64,000 nucleotides of DNA from Rhizophlyctis rosea (Eukaryota; Chytridiomycota; Chytridiomycetes; Rhizophlyctidales; Rhizophlyctidaceae): NCBI GenBank assembly GCA_027596075.1, contig JADGJC010000051.1, positions 62,001-126,000 on the forward strand. Reading direction: 5' to 3'. Below the pieces are notes generated by a model. That model was not told where the DNA came from and did no database searches. It saw only the letters and a list, made by a program, of their open reading frames with translations. Numbering within the stretch: the stretch's first letter is position 1; each line of letters opens with the position of its first letter. Made by a program: the position numbers and the translations under genes. Below, piece by piece: positions 1-16,533 of this stretch.

Positions 1-172
1 ATCATAGTCATATAGTTCACTGTACATACTTCATTCTTACCGCAAAACACCCGTCTTGCTTGTTCATTCATCATACTCAACAACATCTCTCGCTTGATTG
101 GACGGCGGTCCAGGCAAAAAAATTCAATACATTTATACAAGATCAAACCACGCCCCATGTTATGTTCAAACT

Positions 173-1388
173 TCAATCTTCGTCCATCTCATCCTCAAGA
201 GATGCCTGCAAAAGGTTATAGTGAGCAAAACCAGAACGCGCGGACGACAGCAGTCAACAGCAATGGTACCTTTGCAAGTCTTTCCGCCTCCGCCGCAATA
301 TCCTTAGGCACAAACTCGTGTCTCCCTCCCGACTCCTCACACACCCAGCTCAACTCCAGCTCGAAATCCTTGTCCTTAACATCGTCGTGGACGGTGTAAA
401 TGCTGTTGAAATTGAGTCAGCGCTTAGTCTGAAAACTTCGTAATGCATATAAACAAAACTTACATCCTCGCCGCCTCCTTCACAGCCTCCCGACATGAAA
501 GCTCTCCCAGCTTCAGCTTTTCCAGCTCTGTCTTTGCTACCTGCTTCCCCTTTCCGATCGCAGTTCCCTTGTAACCCTTTATGGAAATAGCATATCAGCT
601 TTCATGCCCCCACTAGCACGCAACCTGAAATCTCAAAACATACATAGTAAACACCCGACGGCTCAACCATGTATAATGCCGGTCCATCCCGGTCGACCGT
701 TCCGAGGATGGCGCTTATTCCGAATGGACGGACGCTGGAGTAGAGGGTGAAGGCTTGAACGTATCCTGCTGCGCGTTCAGCAATGATCTGAAGATTGCCA
801 GTTTTGAGTCAGCGCTTTCACCCATGTTATGAGGAACCTTCAAATATCACCCACCTTTCCAGGAACCTTTGACCGATAGAAGTCACGGTACTGTTGCGCC
901 TCCTCACGGATGCGGGTCACCAAGTGACGACCGTCAGCTAGCAAACCGGCGGTAGCCTGCACGATGTGGAAATCAGAACACGTTACGTCCACCACAGAAA
1001 GCTCCAAACGTACAACTCCAACATGAGAGTCAGCCGACTGAATCCTCTTATTTGACCCAGGCACGAGCAACTTTGACTGCACCAGCTTCTCCACCGCAAG
1101 CACTACACCGTCTTTTGCTCGTATTCCGATTGCCGTCCTAAGGCGTCGAACGCAACGTGAGTAACTCACTTTCGGGGACCACATGTATGGACAACGCCAA
1201 AGCCCCTACCCGCTGTTGTCAACCGCCTTGAACGCATACTCCACTTGGAAGATGCGGCCGTCAGGGGAATATGTTGAGGAGGATAAGTCGTACTGGAAAA
1301 GGCGTGGCAAAGAGTGCAAAGTCAGCAAAAAGTATCAGAGACCAATACATCGTCGTCATATGCTCACTCCTGTGCCAATAGAGCTCAT
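173..1388 (-). CDS. PRE10: 20S proteasome subunit alpha type 7 (PSMA3/Pre10 family)
   Basis: Alpha-ring subunit of the 20S proteasome core, which gates and degrades ubiquitinated proteins in cytosol and nucleus. Exon 1 is only 21 bases (MSSIGTG, 1388-1368) followed by donor GTGAGC. The next exon starts at [19 protein letters not shown], the N-terminal alpha-subunit signature. Later exons carry [56 protein letters not shown] and [11 protein letters not shown], then [21 protein letters not shown] final short exon encodes an acidic tail ending DEMDED, typical of alpha7. At least six introns of about 50-80 bases separate the exons. No catalytic threonine is expected in an alpha subunit. Family assignment is very secure; the exon map was read by eye. 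Confidence 0.93.
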
Positions 1389-2009
1389 TGTGTGCGATCG
1401 GGAGGGGTGTAATTGAGTTGGTGGGAAAGTTGACACCAAAATACGGGAAACAGTTTTGGCCAAATCCAAGGGTTGAACACGTGACGGCTCGCCAAAATAA
1501 ATTCAAGATAGCTTGAATAGCTCCGGTTGGCCAGCATCCAGCCCTGCAGCGTGCTACATGCAGTGCGTGATGCCATCACCGATAAAGCATCGAAGCCAAG
1601 TTCATGGTGCTTTTTTTTTGTGCACTCAGCGTACCAATCACCTTCTCTCAAACTACCCTAACAAACAAAGACAATGTTGTTATGCAAATGCAAAGCAAGT
1701 TTTGTTATTTTACGTTATGCAAGGGGTGAACGTTTATACAGGAAAAAAATATGCAAAGCTATATCACAAATATCAATCGTGCCAACCCCCCCCCCCCCAA
1801 TCCCACCCCCATTTCCACACCCCCCAACCCAGTTTCCCGCCCAAAAAAAAAACCCCCACACCGGCAATAACCAAAACACCCCCCCCCCCCCCACCCCAGG
1901 GCCCCCCANNNNNNNNNNCACAAATATCAATCGTCCCTCCCACCCCACCCCAATGCAACCCCCTTTTCCCACACCCCCAATCCATTTTCCGCTCCAAACA
2001 AGAAACACC
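1389..2009. other. Intergenic region with assembly gap (N at 1909-1918) and C-rich low-complexity DNA
   Basis: No supported gene. Ten Ns mark a contig join. The sequence left of the gap (about 1766-1860) and right of it (about 1919-2010) both begin with CACAAATATCAATCGT and then run through the same C-rich and A-rich pattern. The two sides therefore look like two reads of one segment, the left one with over-long homopolymers. Open frames in this stretch are low-complexity artefacts. Confidence 0.7.
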
Positions 2010-6936
<4,927 letters not shown>

Positions 6937-7998
6937 CTAGGTGGAGGAGTCGCAGACGCGTGGTGGTAGATGTTGGGTAGCAATCTGATGACTAGTACTG
7001 ATTACGGATATGAAAATTGCAGTAAACGCCGAGGTAGAACGATTGCGTGCAATACAGCATGTACAGTTGTAGTGCGTCCCTTATATACCCTAGGAATACG
7101 TTTGAAGGCGTTTGCGAGAGGGGAAGAGGGGGCCATGGGAAAATTGGGAAAATTGGGATCGACAGATGATGACGGTGCTGGACTCCTGGCCTTGTTTGCA
7201 GTGTCCGACTGCGCCCTGGACAGCTCAACTCATTTAGCCACATATGGTCGCATTGACATCGTCCAGGCTAAGCCACAGTGGCTGCCACACCAAGCTCTAC
7301 AAGGACCCTGAGCAGCAAGTTCTCAACCCAACCTGACCCACATCATGCGTCGATTTGATCAGCCTTTCAATCGCCGTGCAGGATTATTTTACTACGCTTG
7401 GACGTTACGTTCAATGATAAATTTGAATCTTACGACACTCAAAGATTTGCCATGACGTTTTCCTCCAAGTACCTATACCTACCTCCTTTCGCAACATTCA
7501 AGGGCATGGATGTATTCTGCCCTGAACTTACTCTGCACTTACCAATAACGCGACTTTGACCACTATTAGATACATTGCGCGTAGAAAAAATGTTCAAAGT
7601 ATCTTGGTACAGCAACGCAAACTTTATGACACAGCTGGGTCATAAACCTGTCAGCAGGTCTCGGCGGGACGCGGTCTGGGTCAACATTTTGACAAATCCA
7701 AGACCCTGGATCACCCCTCCGTAACTCTCTAGTACTATTTCGTTGCGGTATTGTTTACATCTTCCCCCAGTATCCCCCACATGGCCATGTGACAGCACCC
7801 CGGGATCAACGCCGTCAATAGTGAATGGAGCATTATCATGCAACCTTCTCAAATAAAAAGAGCTGGCCAGCTGCCCGCAAAGTTCATAATGTTCATGAAA
7901 TAACGAGTTCATCAACGTAAATAAGTCTCGTAACTACAGAACAACAAATCAGTATCACTACCACACACAAACTACAACCCATCACCCAACACTCCACC
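6937..7998. other. Intergenic, no gene seen
   Basis: About 1.06 kb between the divergent CHL1 and the small gene at 7999. Only short random frames with no splice-linked coding pattern; it presumably contains both promoters. Confidence 0.6.
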
Positions 7999-8537
7999 AT
8001 GCTTCGTCCACTCCTCCGCATCCCAACTCGTCCCATCGTCACCTGGAACCTGACAGCACCCATCCCCGCCCACATTCGCATCCGCACCTTCGCGGCCCCA
8101 GCCAACCCGAACCCCAATGCCCAAAAAGAGCCTCAGTCGCAGGCTCAAACCAGCGCCATTGAAGAGAACGAAGGGCATGCCGGGGACTGGTTCGAGGACA
8201 CGGCTACCGGGTACGAGGACAGCGAGCCTGTGCTTGACATGTTCAGGTGCGAATTATAATGGGATTCGGTCTACACTGCTTTGCTCCCCATGCCCGAGAT
8301 GGCGTGATAGGACTGGAAGCTCCTGAACTAACACGTTTTCCCCCACAGAAATGCTGAAATGAACGCCACTGAACCCCACCCTGGTGCTCTCTTCGAAGGT
8401 AAAGGTTTCAAAAATCCCAAGCATGCTCATCCTCAGCAGATGATGCTCACTCCAAACCATTTTCCATCCCTCTAGACACTGGCGGTGAGGACGTCACGAG
8501 CCCTCGTGAGGGAGCCCGCGACTCTACCAAGGGATGA
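7999..8537 (+). CDS. Small hypothetical protein with mitochondrial-type presequence
   Basis: Three exons: about 7999-8246, then a short exon (NAEMNATEPHPGALFE), then a last exon ending DSTKG at the TGA of 8535-8537. Splice phases agree across both introns (donors GTGCGA and GTAAAG, acceptors CCACAG and CTCTAG), giving about 118 residues. The N-terminus MLRPLLRIPTRPIVTW is rich in Arg and hydrophobic residues and lacks acidic ones, as in a mitochondrial targeting sequence. The rest is acidic and polar (EENEGHAGDWFED). I do not recognise the family. Consistent splicing and the presequence support a real gene, possibly a matrix or intermembrane-space protein. Confidence 0.6.
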
Positions 8538-10056
<1,519 letters not shown>

Positions 10057-10520
10057 GGTTTCACTATGCTGAAAAGAGTGGAGGGACGAAGAGAAGGGAG
10101 AGGTCCTTGATTCCAACGAAGAGGTATACGATGAGATAGTGACCAGCGACGACCCACGAGTGTGTGAAATGGCGAAGTGGAAAAGATGGAATAGGAATGA
10201 GAGCGAGCAAGTTTGCTGTTGTGTGGTGTGGCCAAGTGACATGCATCACAGCTCCGATGACATTGGTAGGGGACCCACTCCAGATGGCGTTTGAGATAAC
10301 AATATAGCAACAAATAGCCAGAACTAGCCCAAGGCGCAGCATGTACTGCCACACACCGTGCCACCATTCGGCGGACCACCATTTCCCCCTCATGCAAGCC
10401 CCCATCCTCCCAACTTCCCGACACCTTCCATACTCTTCACTATCGTTCTCTATCCATCTCCTTCTAAAATTTCAAACCCACTCCAGAGCAGTGAATCCGT
10501 AGCTGGCAGCTTTTGTACTG
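10057..10520. other. Intergenic, between divergently transcribed genes
   Basis: 464 bases separate the YPT7 start from the putative start of the membrane-protein gene. It must hold both promoters. No clear TATA or conserved operator was recognised. Confidence 0.45.
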
Positions 10521-11324
10521 CCATGGAACAACTACCACAAGAGCCCGCTTCAGAAATATCAGAAATATCAGAAACAACTTCCACGCCATCCCCAACCCCC
10601 CTCCGCCTGCATACCCAGCAACACCCCCTCAATATGCAACCGAGGACCCATACGCTCCGCTGCTATACCTCTTCCGGCTTCACAAAATGGGTACACCAGA
10701 TTCTGAAGGTAGCCCTGGGGCATCTATCGCCACTGAGCACCTAACGGTGAAACAAATAGCCATCAACCAAGGGCTGCATCCATCGATGCGACTCTACAAG
10801 GCGCCTTTAGTATTTGGACCAACTAGTCATCTAACCATGCAAGAAGCGTTAGACAACAATACAACATATAACAAGCCCTTAGGCACATCTCTGATCCCGA
10901 TAGACCGACGATTTTGGAGTATGAGGAGCCATGGTACGCTTGGATACATCATCGCTTCCCTATGTTTGCACGTTTCATCATCGATTACTAACAGCATCAG
11001 CTCTAGTACCCATCCCAGCGCATATTCAACACCCTGTGGATAACCTTCTCAATCTTAACCCTGGCCTACCTCATCGGCCTCATAGTCAAACCCAGCATCA
11101 ATGCCGATTGGGGTCCGCACTGGCTGTGCCTACTTGGAGGACTACTGAATTCAGTCGTCTTCGCGAACTGGGTCATTGGATGGATGTGGCTATCTGGCTA
11201 CTTTGGAACACCGGACCGGAAATACGTGAAAATTTGGTCCTGTGTGTGGATCCGGTGGGGAGCTGCGCAATTGATAGCTGCTTTCATGACAGTGGGAAAT
11301 GTTCTCGTTTTGCTTGGAGCTTGA
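10521..11324 (+). CDS. Putative multi-pass membrane protein with Pro-rich N-terminus; frame uncertain
   Basis: The last exon (after acceptor CTCTAG near 11007) encodes three hydrophobic segments: FNTLWITFSILTLAYLIGLI, LLGGLLNSVVFANWVIGW and LIAAFMTVGNVLVLL. It stops at the TGA of 11322-11324. Upstream coding includes PPPPAYP and YATEDPYAPLLYLF, and an in-frame 51-base intron (GTAGCC..AAATAG) follows near 10710. The only convincing ATG (10521, MEQLPQEPASEISEISETT) is in a different frame and meets the main frame at a C6 run (10596-10601), so a one-base error or real frameshift is likely. The join to the last exon also does not keep phase with the obvious donor. The membrane domain is believable; the full model is not settled. 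Family unknown. Confidence 0.5.
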
Positions 11325-11591
11325 GGGTGGATCTTGTGTGAATATGGGTTCCACTGTGGAATGGGATACTTCGTTACAGTGGAATATAACTTGGTACTCA
11401 CAACCGTGCGGTGCATTCGAGTGAAAGTAGGAACAGGAAATCCAGTTTTCCGTGGCAGATACGCAAACCAACCAAAAAATTGTTCAAGGGAAGTAACTCA
11501 TAGATTCGGCTAATATATAAAAGAGATATGTACATACACCCTCTACCGTATACAAATACAATATTTCCAGATGTTCCAACAGCATCACCCC

Positions 11592-13817
11592 TCAAGCTTC
11601 ACCCTTCCTCTCCGGCCCAGTCCCCTCTATAACCTCCACCTCAGGACTCTCCTCCCTCCGTCCAGTCCTAGAGTACGTTTCCAAAACAACCAACGCCATC
11701 GTGAACCCCCACGCAACCCCAACACACCCAACAGGACTCAACCCCTTCCCCACACCGGCAACCACGGCAAACGCAATCGCCACAACAACCCTGAACCCAG
11801 TCCTCACCCACTTCCTCACCCTCATGTTATCCGGACTCTGATGGCACGCCCCAATAACTGCCATGCAGAAAATTGTTATGGCCAAGGACCCAAAGAACGT
11901 CCGGATAATAGGTACTTCTAGCGGTGAGCCCAAAGTTGGACTTGCAGCACGCGTAACTAGGTGCGCACTGGTTGATGCCCCCGTGTCTGGACCGACAGGG
12001 TCATGCGTATCAACAGTACCGTGGGAATCGGCGCCAGTGTCGTCCGAGGCCCGCACGATATAACCCAAGCTGGAACCGGCCAGCACAACGGCGGCAAAGA
12101 CAGGCAGATGCATCAACGTCCATGCGAGACCGTGGAATGCCGACCGTCTCATTGCGTGGAGGGCTTGCCTGCTGCCATCAGCATCAAAGTAAATCCAGGA
12201 AAGGTTCAGCGCCAACATGAGGCCAAGGATAGCTTTCAGGAGGGGCATGGTGGGTGTAGCAGACTCGCTGGGGAAAAACAAGGCAACGATGACTTCGCCT
12301 GCAGATACCAAAGTTCAAACTTTCAGCATCAAGGCCTTCGCAAGAATCGCATTACCAACACTCCAACCTACCCATAACAATAATCAAAAACAACCCATAT
12401 CTCTCCGTCAAATGCTCAATATTAACCGCCAACCGGTACTCAGGCTTGGGGAATCTAGGCACATATCTCTCCAACATGATCGCAACATGGGAGGCTAGAA
12501 TGTCGATGAAGACGCCTATGAACATCAACGGCACCCTGATCTCCTCTCGCACGACTGTCGCCGACACCCAGAATGGGAGGGAGATAAAGAAGCCGGCGGC
12601 CATGCTGATGAAGGAGTTGCGGAAGTGTGGGTAGTAGATGATGTAGCTGAGATAGGTGGCCGAGAAGGATAGACGAGTTAGGAGGTAGAAGATGGTGTGT
12701 TGGACGTGAGTTGCTGCTGCGCCGTAGGTGATGTTGACTCCCAACCCAACGAGCAATGCCATGATCTGGACGATGCAATCAAATCAGTTCATGTAACCCA
12801 CCAAAACTTCAAACTCACGTATCACCTTCCAAAATACTCACCCACACAACAAAAACCTTCTGCACAATATCATTACTCGCAAACGAGTCATAAAACATCA
12901 ACATATCCATCCACGTCCTAAAACTCATCAAAAACAACAAAATGTAATCTCCCAACGCGCTAGCGGAGGGATGTTCGGCGTAATGGTGACCGACGATAGC
13001 GATGAGACCGACGAAGAGAAGGTCGAAGAAAAGTTCTAGCCAGGTGGTTTTGCGTTCGGACTCTTCGCGGTGGAGGGTGGTGAGGTTGTGGAGGTATCTG
13101 TATTTGAGGGATGGGGTGAGTTGGTTGAGATAGGGGGTGCCGGGAAGGTTGACGTACTGTCTCACGCGAGGCTTTTGCCAGAAGACTTGGATGTCGCGGT
13201 CTTCTTCGTCTGGAATGATTTCCATGGGTATGTGTCCGAACTCTTTTACGGTGTGGTGGACATGCTCTTGGGGCAATAATGGTGCGTTGGGGTCGAGGAG
13301 TTGCAAGTCGTCTACACCAAAATTTGGAGTCAATGTTTTGTTTATTTACAATTGCATTGACCTCAATTGAGCAAGATATGCGCCACCGAGTCTTCAGCAT
13401 GCTCAAGTACTTACGTCTGAATGTTTCCAACTCTGCTTTCAAGTCCTCCTCCCGTTGTGCAGCCGCCTGCCTTTCGGCAAGAGCTGCCTCCGCCTGAGAG
13501 TTGAGCTCCTTGACACGTCTTTTGAGAATCGCAATCTGCAGAGTGCGCAAAATGGCCCGTCAATCAACTTCCATGGCCTCGAATTACGCCACTCAAATAC
13601 TCACATGCGCGGAACTCCCCAACATACACGCCCCATAATTCTCGTCATCGCCCTTCTTATCCTTGTTCCATTCCGCCAACTCCTCCGCCGTTTTGAGCAC
13701 CTGCACTCGACGACACCCATCCTGCAGCACGTTGGGTGCGAGCGTTGCCATCCGGCTCGTGAAGGTGGATGCGCTCTTGGCGCTCCTGGTAGAGAGGACT
13801 TCGAGTGTGTCCGCCAT
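11592..13817 (-). CDS. LtrA-family (low temperature requirement A) multi-pass membrane protein with coiled-coil N-terminus
   Basis: The core starts with the LtrA signature TTWLELFFDLLFVGLI, followed by many hydrophobic helices. A second conserved block, LTERYGLFLIIVMGE, is interrupted by an intron before GEVIVALFFPS. The start ATG at 13817 opens MADTLEVLSTRSAKSAST. The next exon (IAILKRRVKELNSQAEAALAE..) is a clear heptad-type coiled coil. Splice phases join cleanly at 13606 (CAT/GTGAGT), 13413 (C/GTAAGT) and near 12830. The C-terminal tail after the last helix is short and charged. LtrA proteins are integral membrane proteins of unclear function, known from bacteria and fungi. The cytosolic coiled-coil extension is not part of the usual LtrA domain and may mediate oligomerisation (inference). 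Confidence 0.82.
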
Positions 13818-14208
13818 CGTTGACAGGTCGTGGTGACTGCCGCCACGGAATTGCGAGGTGGGAAAGGGACCGGGAGAGCTCAGACTCCAGAGCGCCTTTT
13901 TTGACTGTTGAGACACAATGGGGATCGACAAGGAGCGGCGAAAGCGGAGGTTCCAAGTTGGACCCTTTTGCCCATAAGCAGAAGGCGGCACAGTCTGTGT
14001 GCGGCAATCCAAAAACCTTCGATTCCACGACGGATTCCTGGCGCAGATCTGCCCTCGTTGCCTCTACATCAGTTCCATTTCTTCGAAATCAAAGTTGATG
14101 ACAATAAAAAACCCATCTGCTTCAAATCCAATCCGTTTCAAATGAAAATCATGAGGGTGCTGCTCATGAAGGTTATCAACAAAAATTAGGCGATGACATC
14201 AATTCATC
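13818..14208. other. Intergenic, no gene seen
   Basis: About 390 bases upstream of the LtrA-family gene, presumably its promoter. The frame upstream of its ATG stays open for about 65 codons but contains no earlier Met near the gene. Confidence 0.4.
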
Positions 14209-15694
14209 ATGGAAATCGGTGTAAGCAAGGAATGGGCGACACAGCTGGCACTGCTGGCTATCAAGTTAATCTGTGCCGAATTACTCCCGCCCGTTGGTTG
14301 GGCGGGCAATGCAACAGCCGATACACACACATTATTTACGCATGGGACGGACGCTTTCGGTACCACAGCGGGATGGGCATCCGCCACTGGTGTTCTCACA
14401 CTTACCGCCCGAGCCCAGTGAGCTGCTCATCCTGACCATCCCTCTATCAACACCTTCGGGAACAACTTCTGCCGTTCCTGCGCAGTAAGTTCGTATCGTT
14501 CTCAGATTCATTAGTTGTTTCCGACATCTGAAGGGGATTTGTCCATCTTGGGTGTTTGCTGGCCGACTCAGCGGACATCCTGCTCCATCACGGTCACTAT
14601 CGGTTCAACATCAGCGGTATGCCCTGTCAACACATGCTATGGGCAGCAAGCCATCTGTGCAATGCTGGCCGGCTTTGGCACCAGATACATTGTCAATGTA
14701 GCCATCGGCTCTGCGGCTGGGACAGATACACGACCAGGAACGTTCTCTTGTGCACGTAAGTGATCTAACCTCCTGCTAACTTGGGAATCCTGCGATGGTT
14801 CAGCTAATTCATCTGGCGCCTGTCATCAGTACTGAACCCACTTCACTGAGGGGGACTGGTGGGGGCATCGTCACAATGGTGGTAGGGACTGCGAAACACA
14901 TCACTGTAACAGTTGCTGGACAAACGAACAGTGATACCAATACGGCACTTTCACCGAAATCAAGACTACTTCGTGGGTTTCTACCGTTGGAGGAAACGTG
15001 ACTATTACTGCATCGAATTTTCGTGGTGATGTAGGGAATATAGCTGTCTTGATTGGATAGGTGGCCTGTTCTCTCGTAACGTTTGTGGTTCCCCATGCCG
15101 CTATCCTCTGGATTCAGGTGGTGAGACAGAGAGGCAGGACGTACAGATTTGCGTTAATGGTCAGAATAACACGTTGGCGGCGGCGTTTCATTACAAGGTT
15201 AAGAACTGGAGTTTTTGGCTAAAAGGTGAAGAGATTTTTTTTCAGATATATGACCTGACTTGACACTGCTTCAATACTTCCACAGCAGCCACTGTTACCT
15301 CAATATCTGCCAAAGACGTGGATGGAGCTGTGAACATCACTGGTACCAACTTGGGCGTTAAATTCAGTCTCATCATCGTCTCCGTTGGATCCTACCCTTG
15401 CACCAACCTCACGTTGCTGCAGAAGCATATTGATTTGGACTGCTCCTGTTGATGGGTAGAGGTTCGAACNNNNNNNNNNACCTCCCTGTTGTGGTGACAG
15501 TAGATGGACAGCAAAATTCAGATGCCGACGTGACGTTCAGCTTTCCAGGTAAAGTAGTAGAAGGTACGGTATTGGACGGCAGCAGTTTGCTGAAAGGGAT
15601 TCACACTTTACGATCTGGATTATCAGCTGGACAGAAAGGTGGCAATGCTGCAGGTGCTGTCGGTGGCGGAGCTGTCATGGGTGTGGCGAGATAG
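14209..15694 (+). pseudogene. Decayed IPT/TIG-domain surface-receptor-like gene
   Basis: Several pieces of immunoglobulin-like IPT/TIG domains lie in order on the plus strand but not in one frame. They include STEPTSLRGTGGGIVTM (about 14829-14880), HITVTVAGQTNSD (about 14900-14940) and STVGGNVTITASNFRG (about 14975-15030). After a TAG at 15058-15060 come DVQICVNGQNN (from 15138), DGAVNITGTNLG (about 15321) and VVVTVDGQQNSDADVTFSF (about 15486). The last frame ends in a Gly/Ala-rich, transmembrane-like SAGQKGGNAAGAVGGGAV. A good intron (GTAAGT..GGTTCAG, 14757-14803) suggests a once-intact spliced gene. In-frame stops, truncated domains and the N gap at 15470 argue for a decayed or mis-assembled copy. 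IPT/TIG proteins are often extracellular adhesion or receptor modules. Confidence 0.65.
15470..15479. other. Assembly gap (10 N)
   Basis: Ten Ns inside the IPT/TIG gene remnant, between GGTTCGAAC and ACCTCCCTG. It may hide a break or missing bases, so part of the apparent decay could be an assembly effect. Confidence 0.95.
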
Positions 15695-15801
15695 TCTGCT
15701 TTCAACTTTTTGAAGGCCAAAGGTATTGTTCCGGGCGCAGCTCAGCAAACTAATACACTATCGTCCGTAGGAATGTAAATGTGGCAATCCATCTTTCATA
15801 T

Positions 15802-16287
15802 TCATGAATGAGCAACGTTGCGTGAAAAACCACGGGCAGGCAAAGCCGATACGATGGACAAGGCAGACACTGCCTCCTTGGAACTGACTACCACACGTCC
15901 ATCAATTTTCATCAACCCAGCTGGGATGCAATCAACTGAGACACTAACTTTGACAGTTGTTGTGGCAGCCTGACGGCAATCCACCGCAGCATCCATATCA
16001 TTGACCATCCGGCTTCCGACCCATTCTTGCAAAGCTTCGCACAAGGCACGAAACGGCATCCGGATGGGCGGAATGGCACTCAACTGAAAACTCACATCCT
16101 GATTGACCACTTGCAGACTTGTGGTCTGTTTGGGTGACACGCCGATGGGTGCGGCGATGGCTTTGCGATATGGTGTAACGGTGAAGGCTTTGATGCAAGC
16201 GGAGGTCACCGCATCCGAAGCCACCTTCACCCCCCCAATGCAGCATGCTATCCCAATGCAGCATGCTATGCTGCGTGTCGCCAGCAC
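15802..16287 (-). CDS. Doubtful hypothetical open frame
   Basis: An uninterrupted frame of about 160 codons on the minus strand with alternating small and hydrophobic residues (TTTVKVSVSVDCIPAGL, VVVSSKEAVSALSIVSALP). No ATG lies near its 5' end; the frame opens at a GTG and the first usable Met is deep inside. It contains an 18-base tandem duplication (16236-16271) giving a repeated IACCIGG-type motif. It sits between a decayed IPT/TIG gene and the TIR-like gene. It could be another surface-protein fragment or chance. Confidence 0.2.
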   Translation of the reverse strand: MLATRSIACCIGIACCIGGVKVASDAVTSACIKAFTVTPYRKAIAAPIGVSPKQTTSLQVVNQDVSFQLSAIPPIRMPFRALCEALQEWVGSRMVNDMDAAVDCRQAATTTVKVSVSVDCIPAGLMKIDGRVVVSSKEAVSALSIVSALPARGFSRNVAHS

Positions 16288-16533
16288 CAGACTCGCTCAG
16301 CCCGGGCCCAGCCCTTGCGCCGACTCAATTCACTCGACAATTTGTCTCTCTATAAGTTTTGCATTCCCAACAACAGCTCTTTCAGAGAAAAGAGAACGCC
16401 AAGCGATACCTTTCTATGATCCCGAAATACTCTCAAAATCTTTGAGGTAATACCCAGTCAGATTGTCTGCTTTTCGAGCCGGTTGTAATTTGAAATTTTT
16501 AGTATTTCCCACCAAAATTGCGACCGTTGACAT

